From positions 1,860,001-1,924,000 of the forward strand of contig NZ_CP114040.1 of the NCBI RefSeq assembly GCF_026965555.1: a DNA stretch of 64,000 bases, written 5' to 3'. Numbering within the stretch: the first letter of the stretch is position 1; each line of letters starts with the position of its first letter. Shown here piece by piece: positions 27,962-37,149 of this stretch. The notes under the pieces are model-generated. The model worked only from the letters and a program-made list of their open reading frames with translations. It had not been told where the DNA came from and ran no database searches. This DNA is from Nannocystis punicea (lineage in GTDB: Bacteria > Myxococcota_A > Polyangia > Nannocystales > Nannocystaceae). The translations under genes were made by a program, and so were the position numbers.

Positions 27962-28732
27962 TCACTGGACCACGCACACGCCCGCGCCGCCGGGGCCGGC
28001 GTGCGGGCAGTGGGTCACGTCGTCCGTCTGCGCGACCCCGGCGTGGTACAGGCGGCAGCCGACGGTGTCGCCGGCGGTGTCGGCCGTGGTGCCCGGGTAC
28101 CAGTGGCTGCACTGATCGAGGCAGTCGGCCTCGTCGTTGTACAGGTTGAGGTCGTTCTCGCAATTGGCGAAGTACGTGGTGCAGTAATCGGCGCAGGCCG
28201 GGGCCGCGGCGTCGACGCACACGCCGGCGCCGTTCGGGCTGGCGTGCGGGCAGTGCTCGTTGGCGTCGACGGTGCTGGCGACCGTCACGTGGTACATGCG
28301 GCAGCCGAGCGTGTCGCCGGCGGTGTCGGCGGGCGTGCCGACGGGCCACTGGCCGCACTGGTCGAGGCAGGCCTGCATGTTGTCGTACTCGGCGAAGTCG
28401 ACGCACGCCTCCTGGTAGATGCCGCAGTACGCATCGCAGGTGAGCTCCCCGCCGGTCGTCGTCGTGTCGGTGGTCGTATCGTCGGTCGTCGTGGTCGTCG
28501 GCGAGGTGGTCGTCGGCGAGGTGGTCGTCGGCGCCGTCGTCTCGGTCTCGGTCCCGGTCGTCGTGCTCTCGGTCGCCGTCCCGGTCGTCGTCTCGTCGGT
28601 GGTGTCGGTGCCGGTGGTGGTCGCTTGAGTCGCGTTGTCGGTGGTCGTCTCGGTGGTCGAGCCCCCGTTGTCGCCGCAGGCGACGAGGCCGAGAATCATC
28701 GGGGCGGTGAAAATCCAAGCTGCCTTACGCAT
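27962..28732 (-). CDS. Thr-rich-linker lipoprotein with two copies of a Cys-rich module
   Basis: The lipobox is Gly-Leu-Val-Ala-Cys19, followed by about 75 residues of Thr/Asp/Ser/Glu linker. The mature domain is a tandem duplication (about residues 97-170 and 180-256). Each copy has C-x3-C, a later C, DQC, GDT-x-GCR-x-YH, HCPHA and GAGVC, so the pattern of cysteines and His is conserved in both. This suggests a disulfide-stabilised secreted module, perhaps metal-binding through the Cys-His set. I know no named family. Confidence 0.82.
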   Translation of the reverse strand: MRKAAWIFTAPMILGLVACGDNGGSTTETTTDNATQATTTGTDTTDETTTGTATESTTTGTETETTAPTTTSPTTTSPTTTTTDDTTTDTTTTGGELTCDAYCGIYQEACVDFAEYDNMQACLDQCGQWPVGTPADTAGDTLGCRMYHVTVASTVDANEHCPHASPNGAGVCVDAAAPACADYCTTYFANCENDLNLYNDEADCLDQCSHWYPGTTADTAGDTVGCRLYHAGVAQTDDVTHCPHAGPGGAGVCVVQ

Positions 28733-29154
28733 CAGGAAGCATCCTTCGCAGGGTGTGGTCGGTGAGGATATCGTAACTGCGCGGCCGATGTTACACGCTC
28801 CGAGCCGGCCCCAGGGCCGCGCGCTCCGCGTATCGCGGATTGCCGCGAGTGCGATCGAATGCTCGTATTCGGCCGGTGAGAGCCCGCGAAAAAATTGATG
28901 CGCCGCCGTCGATCCGTGCGTCCGCCTCGTTCGTACTGCCCGGTTGCGCTTCATCGGCCGATGTGGACGTTCTCTGCGCGCGATCGCGGACGATTCCTCG
29001 GATGATTCGTGTGAATGAGCGCGATCGCGTCGCTGCCCCACAGAATTCCGCCTGTGCTCGCTCGGCCGCAGATCCAAAGGACTCGCGTAGGAGTAGGATG
29101 CTTCGACACGACGACGGTCGCGGCGCTGGTCGCCCGACCGGACGAGGAGGCTCG
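28733..29154. other. Divergent intergenic region
   Basis: The 422-bp region between two outward-facing genes must hold both promoters. It is less GC-rich than its surroundings (for example AAAAAATTGATG near 28890). A purine-rich ribosome site GAGGAGG precedes 29155. I see no repeat and could not choose a -35/-10 pair. Confidence 0.4.
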
Positions 29155-29799
29155 ATGTACAAGAACTTGAGAGCGAAAACTGGGCTTGCGGTCGTCGCCA
29201 TGGCTGCGATCTGCGGTGGAGGTTGGTGGACCTCCAACGTCCTCGCATCCGACCATGACGAGTCACCGCTCGTGAAAATGGACGCCGCGCAGGACATCAC
29301 CGACCTGTACGTGTTCGAGAGCGGTGCGAACAAGACCACCATCATCGTCTGTTGGGCCGGCTTCAACGACAGCCGGCCCCAGCCCGACGATTCGGGGGTG
29401 TACGACGGCAACGCCCTCTACACCATCCACGTCGACAACGACGGCGACAACGTGGCCGACCTCAAATTCTACTGGCGTTACGGGACCAACGCGCAGGACG
29501 AGATCGGCATCCAGTGGGAGGGCATCCCCGGCGCCGATCCGGCAGTGTCCGGCCCGGTGGAGTCGGTCTTCCAGGCCGGCCGCTTCGCCCGCGTGTGGAC
29601 GGGCCACGCCGACGACCCGTTCTTCTTCGACGCCCAGGGGTACCTCGAGGCGCTCGATACCGGGACGGTGTCGTTCATGAGCAACCGCGACTTCCTGGCC
29701 GGCTACAACGTCACCGCCGCGGCGATCGAGATCGACACGGACGTGCTGACCGGCGGCAACAAGATCCAGGTGTGGGCCACCTCGGCGAGGAAGATGTAG
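29155..29799 (+). CDS. DUF4331-family secreted protein, N-terminal half type
   Basis: A signal peptide (about residues 1-32, ending near LAS) is followed by SDHDESPLVKMDAAQDITDLYVF, which matches the start of DUF4331 proteins (family start resembling SSHREAP...DNTDLYAF). The rest is beta-rich. Normal DUF4331 proteins are longer; here the C-terminal part seems to be supplied by the next gene. The biochemical role of DUF4331 is unknown. The Shine-Dalgarno GAGGAGG is 5 nt upstream. The next gene starts 9 bp after the stop. Confidence 0.82.
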   Translation: MYKNLRAKTGLAVVAMAAICGGGWWTSNVLASDHDESPLVKMDAAQDITDLYVFESGANKTTIIVCWAGFNDSRPQPDDSGVYDGNALYTIHVDNDGDNVADLKFYWRYGTNAQDEIGIQWEGIPGADPAVSGPVESVFQAGRFARVWTGHADDPFFFDAQGYLEALDTGTVSFMSNRDFLAGYNVTAAAIEIDTDVLTGGNKIQVWATSARKM

Positions 29800-29808
29800 G
29801 AGGTCGCC

Positions 29809-30588
29809 ATGACGAAGTACGCATCCATTCACGCAGCTCTCGGCGCGGCGCTGCTCTTCTCCTTCGCCGCGTGCGGCGACGACAAGGGCACCAGCACCGA
29901 CACCGACTCGACCGCGACGATGGCGACGACCGAACCGGGGACGACCGAACCGGGGACGACCGAGCCGGGGACGACCGAACCGGGGACGACCACGACGGCC
30001 GAGCCTCCGACGACGGGCGAGCCCCCGACCACCAGCACCACCGACACGACCACCGGCGACAACGGGTTCGTGTTCCCGACCGATCCGTTCGACGCGTACA
30101 CGCAGATCGATCGCCACGGCGCGGTCGAGGCGGGCACGGCCGGCATCGCCGCGGCGCAGGGCCTGGGCTTCAACATGGGCTCGGACATCTCGATCCGCGA
30201 CGAGTACAACGCCAGCAACCCGGGCGAGGACGCCGACGGCAAGTGGCTGCCCGAGATCACCAACAGCGTCACGTTCTTCCTCGACGCGTTCACGGACGAT
30301 CTCGAGGCCCTGCAGCTGAAGCCCGCGACCGTCGACATCGCCCTCGCGCAGGCGGGGCCGGTCATCGTGCCGGACACGATCAAGTACGATCCCAGCATGC
30401 CGACCGCGTACCCGAACGGCCGCAAGCTGACGGACCCGGTGGTCGACATCACCCTCGCGGCCGTGCTGCTCGAGCTCGGACCTGCGCAGCCGCTGTCGCT
30501 GTTCGCCGATCTGCCGCTGAACCCGCCCGCGAACGACGTGCCGTTCGGCGCGGAGTTCCCGTTCCTGGCGCCGCCGCACCTGCCCTGA
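29809..30588 (+). CDS. DUF4331-like lipoprotein, C-terminal half type
   Basis: The lipobox is Ser-Phe-Ala-Ala-Cys22. The linker contains four perfect Thr-Thr-Glu-Pro-Gly repeats (encoded by an ACGACCGAACCGGGG-type 15-bp repeat) and more Thr/Pro. The domain (about 85-259) resembles the second half of DUF4331: Ile-Asp-Arg-x-Gly, DEYNASNPGEDADGKW, then a block with FFLDAFTDDLEALQLKP. Together with the preceding gene it makes a split DUF4331 pair in one operon, one soluble and one lipid-anchored. Confidence 0.75.
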   Translation: MTKYASIHAALGAALLFSFAACGDDKGTSTDTDSTATMATTEPGTTEPGTTEPGTTEPGTTTTAEPPTTGEPPTTSTTDTTTGDNGFVFPTDPFDAYTQIDRHGAVEAGTAGIAAAQGLGFNMGSDISIRDEYNASNPGEDADGKWLPEITNSVTFFLDAFTDDLEALQLKPATVDIALAQAGPVIVPDTIKYDPSMPTAYPNGRKLTDPVVDITLAAVLLELGPAQPLSLFADLPLNPPANDVPFGAEFPFLAPPHLP

Positions 30589-30675
30589 CCTCGCGGAAGT
30601 CACGGACGGCTCCCCGGGCGTGTTAGCCTCCCGGGGAGCCCTTCAGAGGTCCTCGCAGACCTCGAGCCGACCGTC

Positions 30676-31986
30676 ATGGACCGCAAAACGACCCTCGTCT
30701 CGGCCGGCATCGCGTTCGGACTCTCGGCGCTCCTCTCGCAGATCGACCTCCGCGGCGCACCGGCGGCGGCGCCAATCGTCGCGCGGCAACCGGCGGCGGC
30801 AGCGACGGGAGCGAGCTATGCGTCGTTGCTCGCCGAGCTCGACCAGCGCATCGACGGCCTGCGCGTGCGCGCGAACAAGCGCTCCGACGATTGGCTGACG
30901 CGGATGCACCTCGGCGCGGCGCTGCTCGAGCGCGCCGGTCTGACGAATCAGATCGACGACTTCGCCCGCGTCCAGGACGTCCTCGACGAGGCGTTCGCGA
31001 TCGCCCCCCCGAGCAGCGGACCGCTCGTGGTGGCCGCCCGCTTCAACTTCGCGATTCATCGCCTGGGCGAGGCCGAGAAATACCTCGACAAGATCGACCG
31101 CCGCGCCGTGCCCCGGCGCGACGATCAGCTGATCGCGCGCGTGCTGCGGGCGGAGATCGCGGTGCAGCGCGGCCAGTACGAGGACGCGTCCGCCGCGCTC
31201 ACCGCGGCGGCCGCGTCGGAGCCGGCCGTGGCCACCGCCGAGCTCGCGCTCGTGCACGCCAGGACCGGCAAACCGCTCGAGGCCGAGGCGCTCCTCGAAG
31301 ACGCCTTCCGGGCGACCAACCCGAACGATGCGCGGCGCCGGGCGTGGATGAAGCTGCAGCTCGGGATCGTGGCCATGGAGCGCGGGGAGCTGCAGCTCGC
31401 GTTAAAAAAGCTGCAGGAGGCCGAGGCCGAGCTCGCCGGCTGGTGGCTCGTGCAGGAGCACATCGCCGAGATCTACCATCGCCGCGACCAGCACGCCCAG
31501 GCGATCGCGATCTACGAGGAGCTGGTGCGCACCGCCGATCTGCCCCAGCACATGGACGCGCTCGCGGGCCTGTACCGCCACACCGGCGAGAAGCAGCGGG
31601 CCGACGAATTGATCGCGCGCTCGGCTGCGCGGTGGGAGGAGCAGCTCGCGCGCTTCCCCGAGGCGGCGATGGGCCACGCGCTGCAGCACTACCTGCAATT
31701 CGGGCCGCAGGAGCGGGCGCTGGAGCTCGCGCTGGCCAACCACGCGGCGCGCCCGGGTGGCGACGCGAAGGTGTCGCTGGCGACTGCGTACCTGCAATCG
31801 GGCCAGGCCGCCGAGGCGCTCGCGGTCGCGGAGCAGGCGCTCGCGTCGCCGTACCGCACTGCGCGGCTGCACGACGTCGCCGCGAAGGCCCATACCGCGC
31901 TGGGGCACAGCGCCGCCGCGGAGGAGCAGATGTCGCTGCTGCTCGCCATCAATCCGCGGTACTCGAGCGACGATCACTCGCACTGA
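30676..31986 (+). CDS. Exported TPR-repeat protein
   Basis: This 436-residue protein has a signal anchor (residues about 7-24) and then continuous helical repeats of TPR type; for example LAELDQRIDGLRVRANKRSDDW, ALKKLQEAEAELAGWWLVQEHIAEIY, and ALANHAARPGGDAKVSLATAYLQSGQAAEA. It probably scaffolds a complex in the periplasm. It follows the DUF4331 pair on the same strand (87 bp), and the three may be functionally linked. Its last codons belong to a repeat that recurs four times downstream. Confidence 0.85.
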   Translation: MDRKTTLVSAGIAFGLSALLSQIDLRGAPAAAPIVARQPAAAATGASYASLLAELDQRIDGLRVRANKRSDDWLTRMHLGAALLERAGLTNQIDDFARVQDVLDEAFAIAPPSSGPLVVAARFNFAIHRLGEAEKYLDKIDRRAVPRRDDQLIARVLRAEIAVQRGQYEDASAALTAAAASEPAVATAELALVHARTGKPLEAEALLEDAFRATNPNDARRRAWMKLQLGIVAMERGELQLALKKLQEAEAELAGWWLVQEHIAEIYHRRDQHAQAIAIYEELVRTADLPQHMDALAGLYRHTGEKQRADELIARSAARWEEQLARFPEAAMGHALQHYLQFGPQERALELALANHAARPGGDAKVSLATAYLQSGQAAEALAVAEQALASPYRTARLHDVAAKAHTALGHSAAAEEQMSLLLAINPRYSSDDHSH

Positions 31987-32300
31987 GGGGCGCCGCGGAA
32001 TTTCAGACCGCGCCGAGCACACGGCCGGCACGGAGAGCCGATGTCGCTGCTGCGGTGCTCGAGCGGCGAGCACTCTCCGTGAGAGTCGACGCGAAGGTTG
32101 ACGGCCGGCGCGGAGAGCAGCGGTGGCTGCCGCGGCGCTCGAGCGGGGAGCATGATCCAGGAGAGTCGACGCGCAGACTCATGCAATGTCGCGGCTGCAG
32201 GTTTCGAGCGGCGAGTACTATTAATGAACGCCGCGGCGCTGGGGCACGCGGCCGTCGCTGCTGCGGTACGCGAGCGACGAACACTCGCGCTGTTCAGACC
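31953..32300. repeat. Imperfect direct repeats continuing from the TPR gene's 3' end
   Basis: A block resembling CTCGAGCGGCGAGCACTC, often preceded by GTCGCTGCTGCGGT, recurs at about 31962 (inside the gene), 32059, 32139, 32213 and 32270. AGAGTCGACGCG also recurs (about 32083 and 32162). Spacing falls from 97 to 57 bp. No gene is supported between 31987 and 32466. Confidence 0.65.
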
Positions 32301-32466
32301 CGTGAACGGTCGCTCGCCCGTCGCTGCAGCGAGGGCGGCCGTCGGCTGCGCCGGGCGGGGGCTCGGCTCAGTCCGCTGATTCGGTCGAGCCGGCGCGAGG
32401 CTCGATCCGGGGAATCATGGCAGTCGGCTTTGCGGGTCCGCGGGCGGGCCGTAGCGTTGCCGTGTC

Positions 32467-33432
32467 ATGACGCGGAGATCGATCGTCGGTGCACTCCTCC
32501 TCCTGTCGCCCGCCTGCGCCGAACGGAACCATGACACCGATTCACCGGCCGGCGTGGATACGACGGGGGGCGCCGAGACCACCGGCGGCGAGACCGAGGG
32601 CGCGGCGGTGCTGTCGCCGGCGGGCTTCGGTCGGCGGTTCGCGCAGGCGGCCTGCGCCAAGGTGTTCGACTGCTGCTCGCCCGTCGACGTCCGGCGGTTG
32701 TTCCTGACGTTCCCCGAGGAGGCAGTCTCCGACCGGAGCGCCTGCGAGGAGTTCCACGCGCGCAAGTTCGACCGCTTCGTGCGCGGGGTCGCCGGTTCGG
32801 CGCTGGAGGGCCGCTCCGAGTGGGACGGCGAGGCGGCGGCGGCCTGCGTCGAACGATTGAATGCGATGAGTTGCGACGAATACTCGGCGCTCGTTCGACC
32901 CCACGACGCAGGGATGATCGCGTGCCGGGTCCTGACGGGCAAGGTGTCGCCGGCCGGCGCGTGTCGCAGCGACGGCGAGTGCATCCGCGGGTTCTGCCGC
33001 GGCGCGGCGCAGTGGCAGGAGGGGGCCTGCGCGGAGCTGCCGGCCGTCGGCGAGGTGTGCCCGGACGACCGCTGCGAGGCCGGAGCGCGCTGCGACTGGG
33101 CGACCGCGCCGGGCGTGTGCGCGGCCCTCAAGGCCGACGGCGAGGCGTGCCGGAGCGACGACGAGTGCCGGTCGAACGGCTGCAGCGCGCCGGTGTTCGG
33201 CGCGGGAGAGTGCGGCGAGCCCCGCGTGTGCGACGGCGACCCGGCCGACGACGAGGACGTGATCGCGACCTGCGTCCTCGACCAGGGCGACGCGCGGATC
33301 CAGTGCAAGCTCGGCGGCGCCGACGCCTGGTCCTGTGATTGCCTCGAGCGCGGCGAGGTCGAGGCCCATTGCTCGCCGGGTTTGAACGATCCGCACGCCG
33401 ACGTGTGTCGGCAGTTCAATTGTTGTCCCTGA
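32467..33432 (+). CDS. Cys-rich lipoprotein
   Basis: The lipobox is Leu-Ser-Pro-Ala-Cys17, followed by a short Thr/Gly/Glu linker. The 300-residue mature part contains more than 20 cysteines. A first helical region (about 50-150) carries ACAKVFDCC. A second region has repeated short cystine loops (for example GACRSDGECIRGFC and GEACRSDDECRSNGC), a pattern common in myxobacterial secreted proteins and reminiscent of Dickkopf-type Cys modules. It ends in Phe-Asn-Cys-Cys-Pro. Function unknown; probably surface-exposed. Confidence 0.8.
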   Translation: MTRRSIVGALLLLSPACAERNHDTDSPAGVDTTGGAETTGGETEGAAVLSPAGFGRRFAQAACAKVFDCCSPVDVRRLFLTFPEEAVSDRSACEEFHARKFDRFVRGVAGSALEGRSEWDGEAAAACVERLNAMSCDEYSALVRPHDAGMIACRVLTGKVSPAGACRSDGECIRGFCRGAAQWQEGACAELPAVGEVCPDDRCEAGARCDWATAPGVCAALKADGEACRSDDECRSNGCSAPVFGAGECGEPRVCDGDPADDEDVIATCVLDQGDARIQCKLGGADAWSCDCLERGEVEAHCSPGLNDPHADVCRQFNCCP

Positions 33433-33470
33433 CGCAGGTCGAGCGCGAGGCCGACGACGTGTCTCTCGGG

Positions 33471-34088
33471 TCAGGTCGAATCCGGGCCGAGCAGGGCGGT
33501 CAGCAGCGGCAGCGGGTCGGCCTGCGTCACCCTCGCCAGGTGGGCCGCGGCGAGCTCGGCCTGCGCGGTGCCCTTGTCCTGCGCCAGCTTGAAAATTGCG
33601 CGCATCTCGACGATCTCGAGCTCGAAGCCGAAGACCATGCCGAGGAAGCGCTCGAAGTTGCGTTGCTCGCTCGTGAGGCGGTAGCCGGAGTCCTTCGGCT
33701 CGTGCAGCTCGGCCAGGCGGAACAGGATGTCGCGGACACGGTCGCGGTCGGTGAGCGGGTGCGCCAGCGCCTGGACGTGCACCGTGACGTAATTCCAGCC
33801 CGGGTACTGCTCGGTCGGGTAGATCGACGGGGTGATGTAATGATTCGGCCCGTGGAACAGGGCGTAGACGCGGGGGTCGGCGCGCAGGGCCTCGCCGTGG
33901 GGGTTGTTGCCGTCGAAGTGGCCGAGCAGGACGCCGTGGGGCCCGCGGGCGTCGTCGAGGACCAGGGGCACCTGCGTCACCACCGGCCACTGCGCGCCGG
34001 CGGAGATCAGGGTGGCCAGCGGGAAGGCCCGCATCACCGCGTGCAGCTTGGCGCGGTCGGTCGACTGGAACGGGGCCAGCGGGTACAT
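33471..34088 (-). CDS. PaiB-like FMN-binding protein
   Basis: At 205 residues it matches the PaiB/FMN-binding negative transcriptional regulator family. Features are the N-terminal MYPLAPFQ, the ATLISAG strand, PLVLDD, LLGHFDGNNPH, ALFHGPNHYITPSIYP and WNYVTVHV. In Bacillus, PaiB influences sporulation and protease genes, but the fold is that of a pyridoxamine-oxidase-like flavin-binding split barrel, so an enzymatic role is equally possible. It is convergent with the Cys-rich lipoprotein gene and starts 7 bp after the M23 gene. Confidence 0.9.
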   Translation of the reverse strand: MYPLAPFQSTDRAKLHAVMRAFPLATLISAGAQWPVVTQVPLVLDDARGPHGVLLGHFDGNNPHGEALRADPRVYALFHGPNHYITPSIYPTEQYPGWNYVTVHVQALAHPLTDRDRVRDILFRLAELHEPKDSGYRLTSEQRNFERFLGMVFGFELEIVEMRAIFKLAQDKGTAQAELAAAHLARVTQADPLPLLTALLGPDST

Positions 34089-34095
34089 GGCCGCT

Positions 34096-35142
34096 TCACG
34101 GGCAGTTCTGCGAGGTGACGGTCTCGCCGGTGACGGGCACGCCGTCGTCGGGCACGTCCTCGAAGGACACTGCGATCGACTGGCAGAAGCCGCCGCCGCA
34201 ATTTTCCTGGCGGGCGACGTGGGCGTGCGGGCCGGTCGACCAGCCGGTCGAGCCGGTCAGGCCGACGACGCCGCCGCGCATCACCTGCTGGCCGAGGCTG
34301 ACCTGGACCGCGCTCAAATGCGCGTACATCGAGCCGGTGCCGTCCTCGTGCAGGAGGGTCACGTAATTCGCATCGTTGATGCACTCCTCGCCGCCGCCGT
34401 TGTAGCAGGGGTCGCCGGGCTTGGTGTCGCCGTAGAGGCTACTGACAGTGCCGTCGGCGATCGCCACCAGCGGGGTGCCCGTGGCCAGCGAGAAGTCGAA
34501 CGCGTAGGCCGAGTTGCCCTGGTGGCTGAAGTCGCCGAAGTTGCCCTGAGTGACCGTGGTGGTGGTGCCGCACTGCAGCGGCAGGAAGAAGCCGTCCTCG
34601 TTCGGCGGCGGCTCCTCCGGGATGCACTGGACGAGGCCGCCGAACACGTAGCCCTCGGGCCAGTCGCCGGGGACCTGGTACCACGTGTCGGTGCCGTCGA
34701 TGTTCTCGCCCTGCACCGTCGCCAGGACGTCGACGACGGCGCCGTCGGGCAGGGTGCCGAGCGCCGGCATCGCCGTCGACGGGGTCGGCCGGACGTTCAG
34801 CACGTCGCCGGGGGTGACGACGCGGATCTTCGGGCAGGGGTCGAGCGGCTCGCCGGTGGTGCCGGTGGTGTCGGGGCCGGTGGTCGGATCGACGCCGGTG
34901 GTCGGATCGAGGCCCGTCGTGCTCGAGGCCTCGCCCGGGTCGGTGGTGCCCGTCGTGGTCGACGTCGGCTCGGGGCCGCCGGTGGTGGTGGTCGTGCCGC
35001 CCGGGTCGGTGCCGTCGCTGTCGTCGCCTTCCGTGGTGAGGAACGGCGAGCTCGCCGAGTCGCTCGCCTGCGGCTCGCCTCCGGAGGCGCAGGCGGTGCT
35101 GAGGACGACGAGCGCGAGCCACGGACACAAGCGAGCGTGCAT
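34096..35142 (-). CDS. M23-family metallopeptidase lipoprotein with SH3-like domain
   Basis: The lipobox is Val-Leu-Ser-Thr-Ala-Cys18, followed by a Thr/Gly/Asp/Pro linker. A bacterial SH3-like domain (about 105-165; LNVRPTPS...WYQVPGDWPEGYV) precedes an LytM/M23 domain (about 195-335). M23 metal and catalytic motifs are present: an early His-x8-Asp arrangement (HQGNSAYAFD), YAHLS and GPHAHV. This predicts a zinc endopeptidase acting on peptidoglycan cross-links, or a LytM-type activator. A repeat hairpin (34150-34173) is embedded near the C-terminal coding end. Confidence 0.9.
   Translation of the reverse strand: MHARLCPWLALVVLSTACASGGEPQASDSASSPFLTTEGDDSDGTDPGGTTTTTGGPEPTSTTTGTTDPGEASSTTGLDPTTGVDPTTGPDTTGTTGEPLDPCPKIRVVTPGDVLNVRPTPSTAMPALGTLPDGAVVDVLATVQGENIDGTDTWYQVPGDWPEGYVFGGLVQCIPEEPPPNEDGFFLPLQCGTTTTVTQGNFGDFSHQGNSAYAFDFSLATGTPLVAIADGTVSSLYGDTKPGDPCYNGGGEECINDANYVTLLHEDGTGSMYAHLSAVQVSLGQQVMRGGVVGLTGSTGWSTGPHAHVARQENCGGGFCQSIAVSFEDVPDDGVPVTGETVTSQNCP
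34150..34173. repeat. Repeat hairpin inside the M23 peptidase gene
   Basis: GGGCACGTCC, spacer TCGA, AGGACACTGC: decayed cores in the 14-nt phase. Confidence 0.45.
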
Positions 35143-35226
35143 GCTTCGGGGGTACTCGAAAGCGCGCACGAATTCAAGCGGCGCGCCTGCAGTTGTAGAT
35201 GTTCGCGAGGGCGAGCAGGCGTGAAC

Positions 35227-35296
35227 GGGCATGTCCTTGACGACATGTCCGAGTCGATATGCCCTTGAAGACATGTCCTGAAAGATATGTCGTCGT
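35227..35296. repeat. Five-unit 14-nt repeat array in the gap before the M23 gene
   Basis: GGGCATGTCC TTGA CGACATGTCC GAGT CGATATGCCC TTGA AGACATGTCC TGAA AGATATGTCG TCGT. It reaches the stop codon of the membrane protein gene at 35297. Confidence 0.88.
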
Positions 35297-36742
35297 TCAG
35301 TCGGTGGGCGGCTCGAACGACAGCTGAGCCCGTCGCAGCTCGTCGCGCACGCCGGGGTAGGCGGGCGCGGGGGCCATGGCGATGACGTGGAAGGCGCGCA
35401 GGCCGACGACGTAGACGGCGTAGTCCATCTCGAAGGCGCCCTCGGCCCCGGCGAGGCTGGCGTGGAGGATCTCGCCGCTCGCGTGGGTGCCCGAGAGCGG
35501 CTCGGCGGGCTGGAAGCTGGCGGTGGGCCAGCTGCTGCGGATGCGCTCGGGCACCTGCTGCATCAGGGCGGCGACGGTGGTCTCCTCGTCGAGCGGCTCG
35601 AGCACGACGGTGACGTGGGCGTCGACGTCGGGGCGGAGGATCCAGCGGTCGCTGGCGGCGTTCTGCTGCGCCAAGAGCTCGGCCGAGGCGGTGATCCACC
35701 GCTCGTTCGGGGCGGTGATGGCGTAGGGCGCGGCGTTGCCGACGACGCGCCCGGCCCCCTTCGGCAGGGCGGCGCTGGCGGGCAGGACGAACGACTCGAT
35801 CGCCGCGCGCAGCTCGGGCTCGACAGCGGCGAAGTTGCGCTCGCCGGTGAAGCCGATCAGCTGATAGGCCGAGCCGTAGGCGGTGACGAGGCCGGCGAGG
35901 TACTCGACGTTCTGGCCGTCGACGGTCGCGCGCATGCGCAGCAGCTTGCCGGTGTCGGGGTGGCCCGGCAGCGCGACGGCGTCGATCAGCTCGAAGCTGC
36001 TGGCGGCGGCGCGCATGTTGCCGACGACGGTGTCGACGAACGGCGCGAGCGGGACCATGGTGTCGGGCACGCGCTCGGCGATGACGAGGATGTGGGCGTC
36101 GAGGTCGGGGCGGATGAGCCAGCGATCGGCGAGCGGGTTGTCGCGCTTGGCCGCCTCGTCGGTGCGCAGGTACCAGCGCTCGGAGGGCGAGCGCAGGCGA
36201 TAGTCGACGATCTGGCCGACGACGTCGCCGACAGGCTCGCTCGACAGCTCGCCGCGGGCGCTGAGGACGGTGCGGGCGATCGGGTTCTGGCCGGAGAAGA
36301 GGATGTAGAGGCCGAGCCCCTCGAGGAGGAGGTAGAGGCCGAAGAGGAGGGAGGCGAGGCCGATCTGCAGCCGCCGCGGGTGACCCACGAGCAGCAGCAG
36401 GAAGGCGGCGCTGACCCCCACCTGCATGCCGGCGGCCAGCCACTCGCCCGCGAGCGCGCGGGCCAGAGTGAAGAGGACGAGGCCGAGGCCGATGCGGATG
36501 ACGCTGAGCTTGACCGCGCCGGCGCTGCCGCTCAAAAGGCTGACCCCGAGCGCGATGTCGATGATGGCGGTGACGGGGAAGCTCGGGGTCAGCAGGTCGG
36601 GCTTGCTCGACTCGGGCATCAAGAAGGTCTCGAGCAGGACCAGGACCGCGTTGACGATCATCAGACCGCCGGCGATCCGATGCCCGGTGGACGCCTTGAG
36701 CCCGAGGGCGACCTCGTCGTATTCAGCGCCGGAACGGTTCAC
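35297..36742 (-). CDS. Membrane protein with two repeated soluble domains
   Basis: Four to five hydrophobic helices (about residues 22-150) are followed by two similar soluble domains of about 150 residues. The repeats are visible as NPLADRWLIRPDLDAHILVI (about 204) and NAASDRWILRPDVDAHVTVV (about 362), each preceded by a Ser/Pro-Glu-Arg-Trp segment. The domains are probably cytoplasmic or periplasmic sensors duplicated in tandem. I do not recognise the family. It starts just after an outward-facing region shared with the BlaI-type gene. Confidence 0.8.
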   Translation of the reverse strand: MNRSGAEYDEVALGLKASTGHRIAGGLMIVNAVLVLLETFLMPESSKPDLLTPSFPVTAIIDIALGVSLLSGSAGAVKLSVIRIGLGLVLFTLARALAGEWLAAGMQVGVSAAFLLLLVGHPRRLQIGLASLLFGLYLLLEGLGLYILFSGQNPIARTVLSARGELSSEPVGDVVGQIVDYRLRSPSERWYLRTDEAAKRDNPLADRWLIRPDLDAHILVIAERVPDTMVPLAPFVDTVVGNMRAAASSFELIDAVALPGHPDTGKLLRMRATVDGQNVEYLAGLVTAYGSAYQLIGFTGERNFAAVEPELRAAIESFVLPASAALPKGAGRVVGNAAPYAITAPNERWITASAELLAQQNAASDRWILRPDVDAHVTVVLEPLDEETTVAALMQQVPERIRSSWPTASFQPAEPLSGTHASGEILHASLAGAEGAFEMDYAVYVVGLRAFHVIAMAPAPAYPGVRDELRRAQLSFEPPTD

Positions 36743-37149
36743 GATCGCCAGCGTATCCGCCCGCTGTCAGCCCGACAAGCGCGAGCTGGCGGACGTGAGG
36801 GCGCTCGATGTCGGCGGCGAAAGTTGGAAGCAGCGAGGCTTCGGTCGCGATAGGCGAAGACGATGTGCACCGATTCGCCGGCTTCGCGCGCGAACAGGTC
36901 GGGCACAATCATCGGCTCGACGCCCGCGCGGCCGTCGGACCTCGATGGCAGATGGCGAGTGAATCTGCGCGGCCGAGGTCAGGCGAATCCCCGGCGTTCG
37001 CGCAGTCTGCCAGGAGGGCAGAGATCGAGCCGGGTCGTGGCGTCGGTCTCGCGCGCGAATTCGCGCCTCCGGTCGGCGGCTGGGCAGGAAACCCCGTGGG
37101 GCTGGCCCGAACCGCTCGAGGGGGCGGCGGCGCGAGCGCGAAAACGTGC
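36743..37149. other. Divergent intergenic region without a supported gene
   Basis: About 400 bp between two outward-facing genes. Open frames here are Arg/Ser-rich shadows. The right end holds the BlaI-type promoter; nothing else is clear. Confidence 0.45.
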
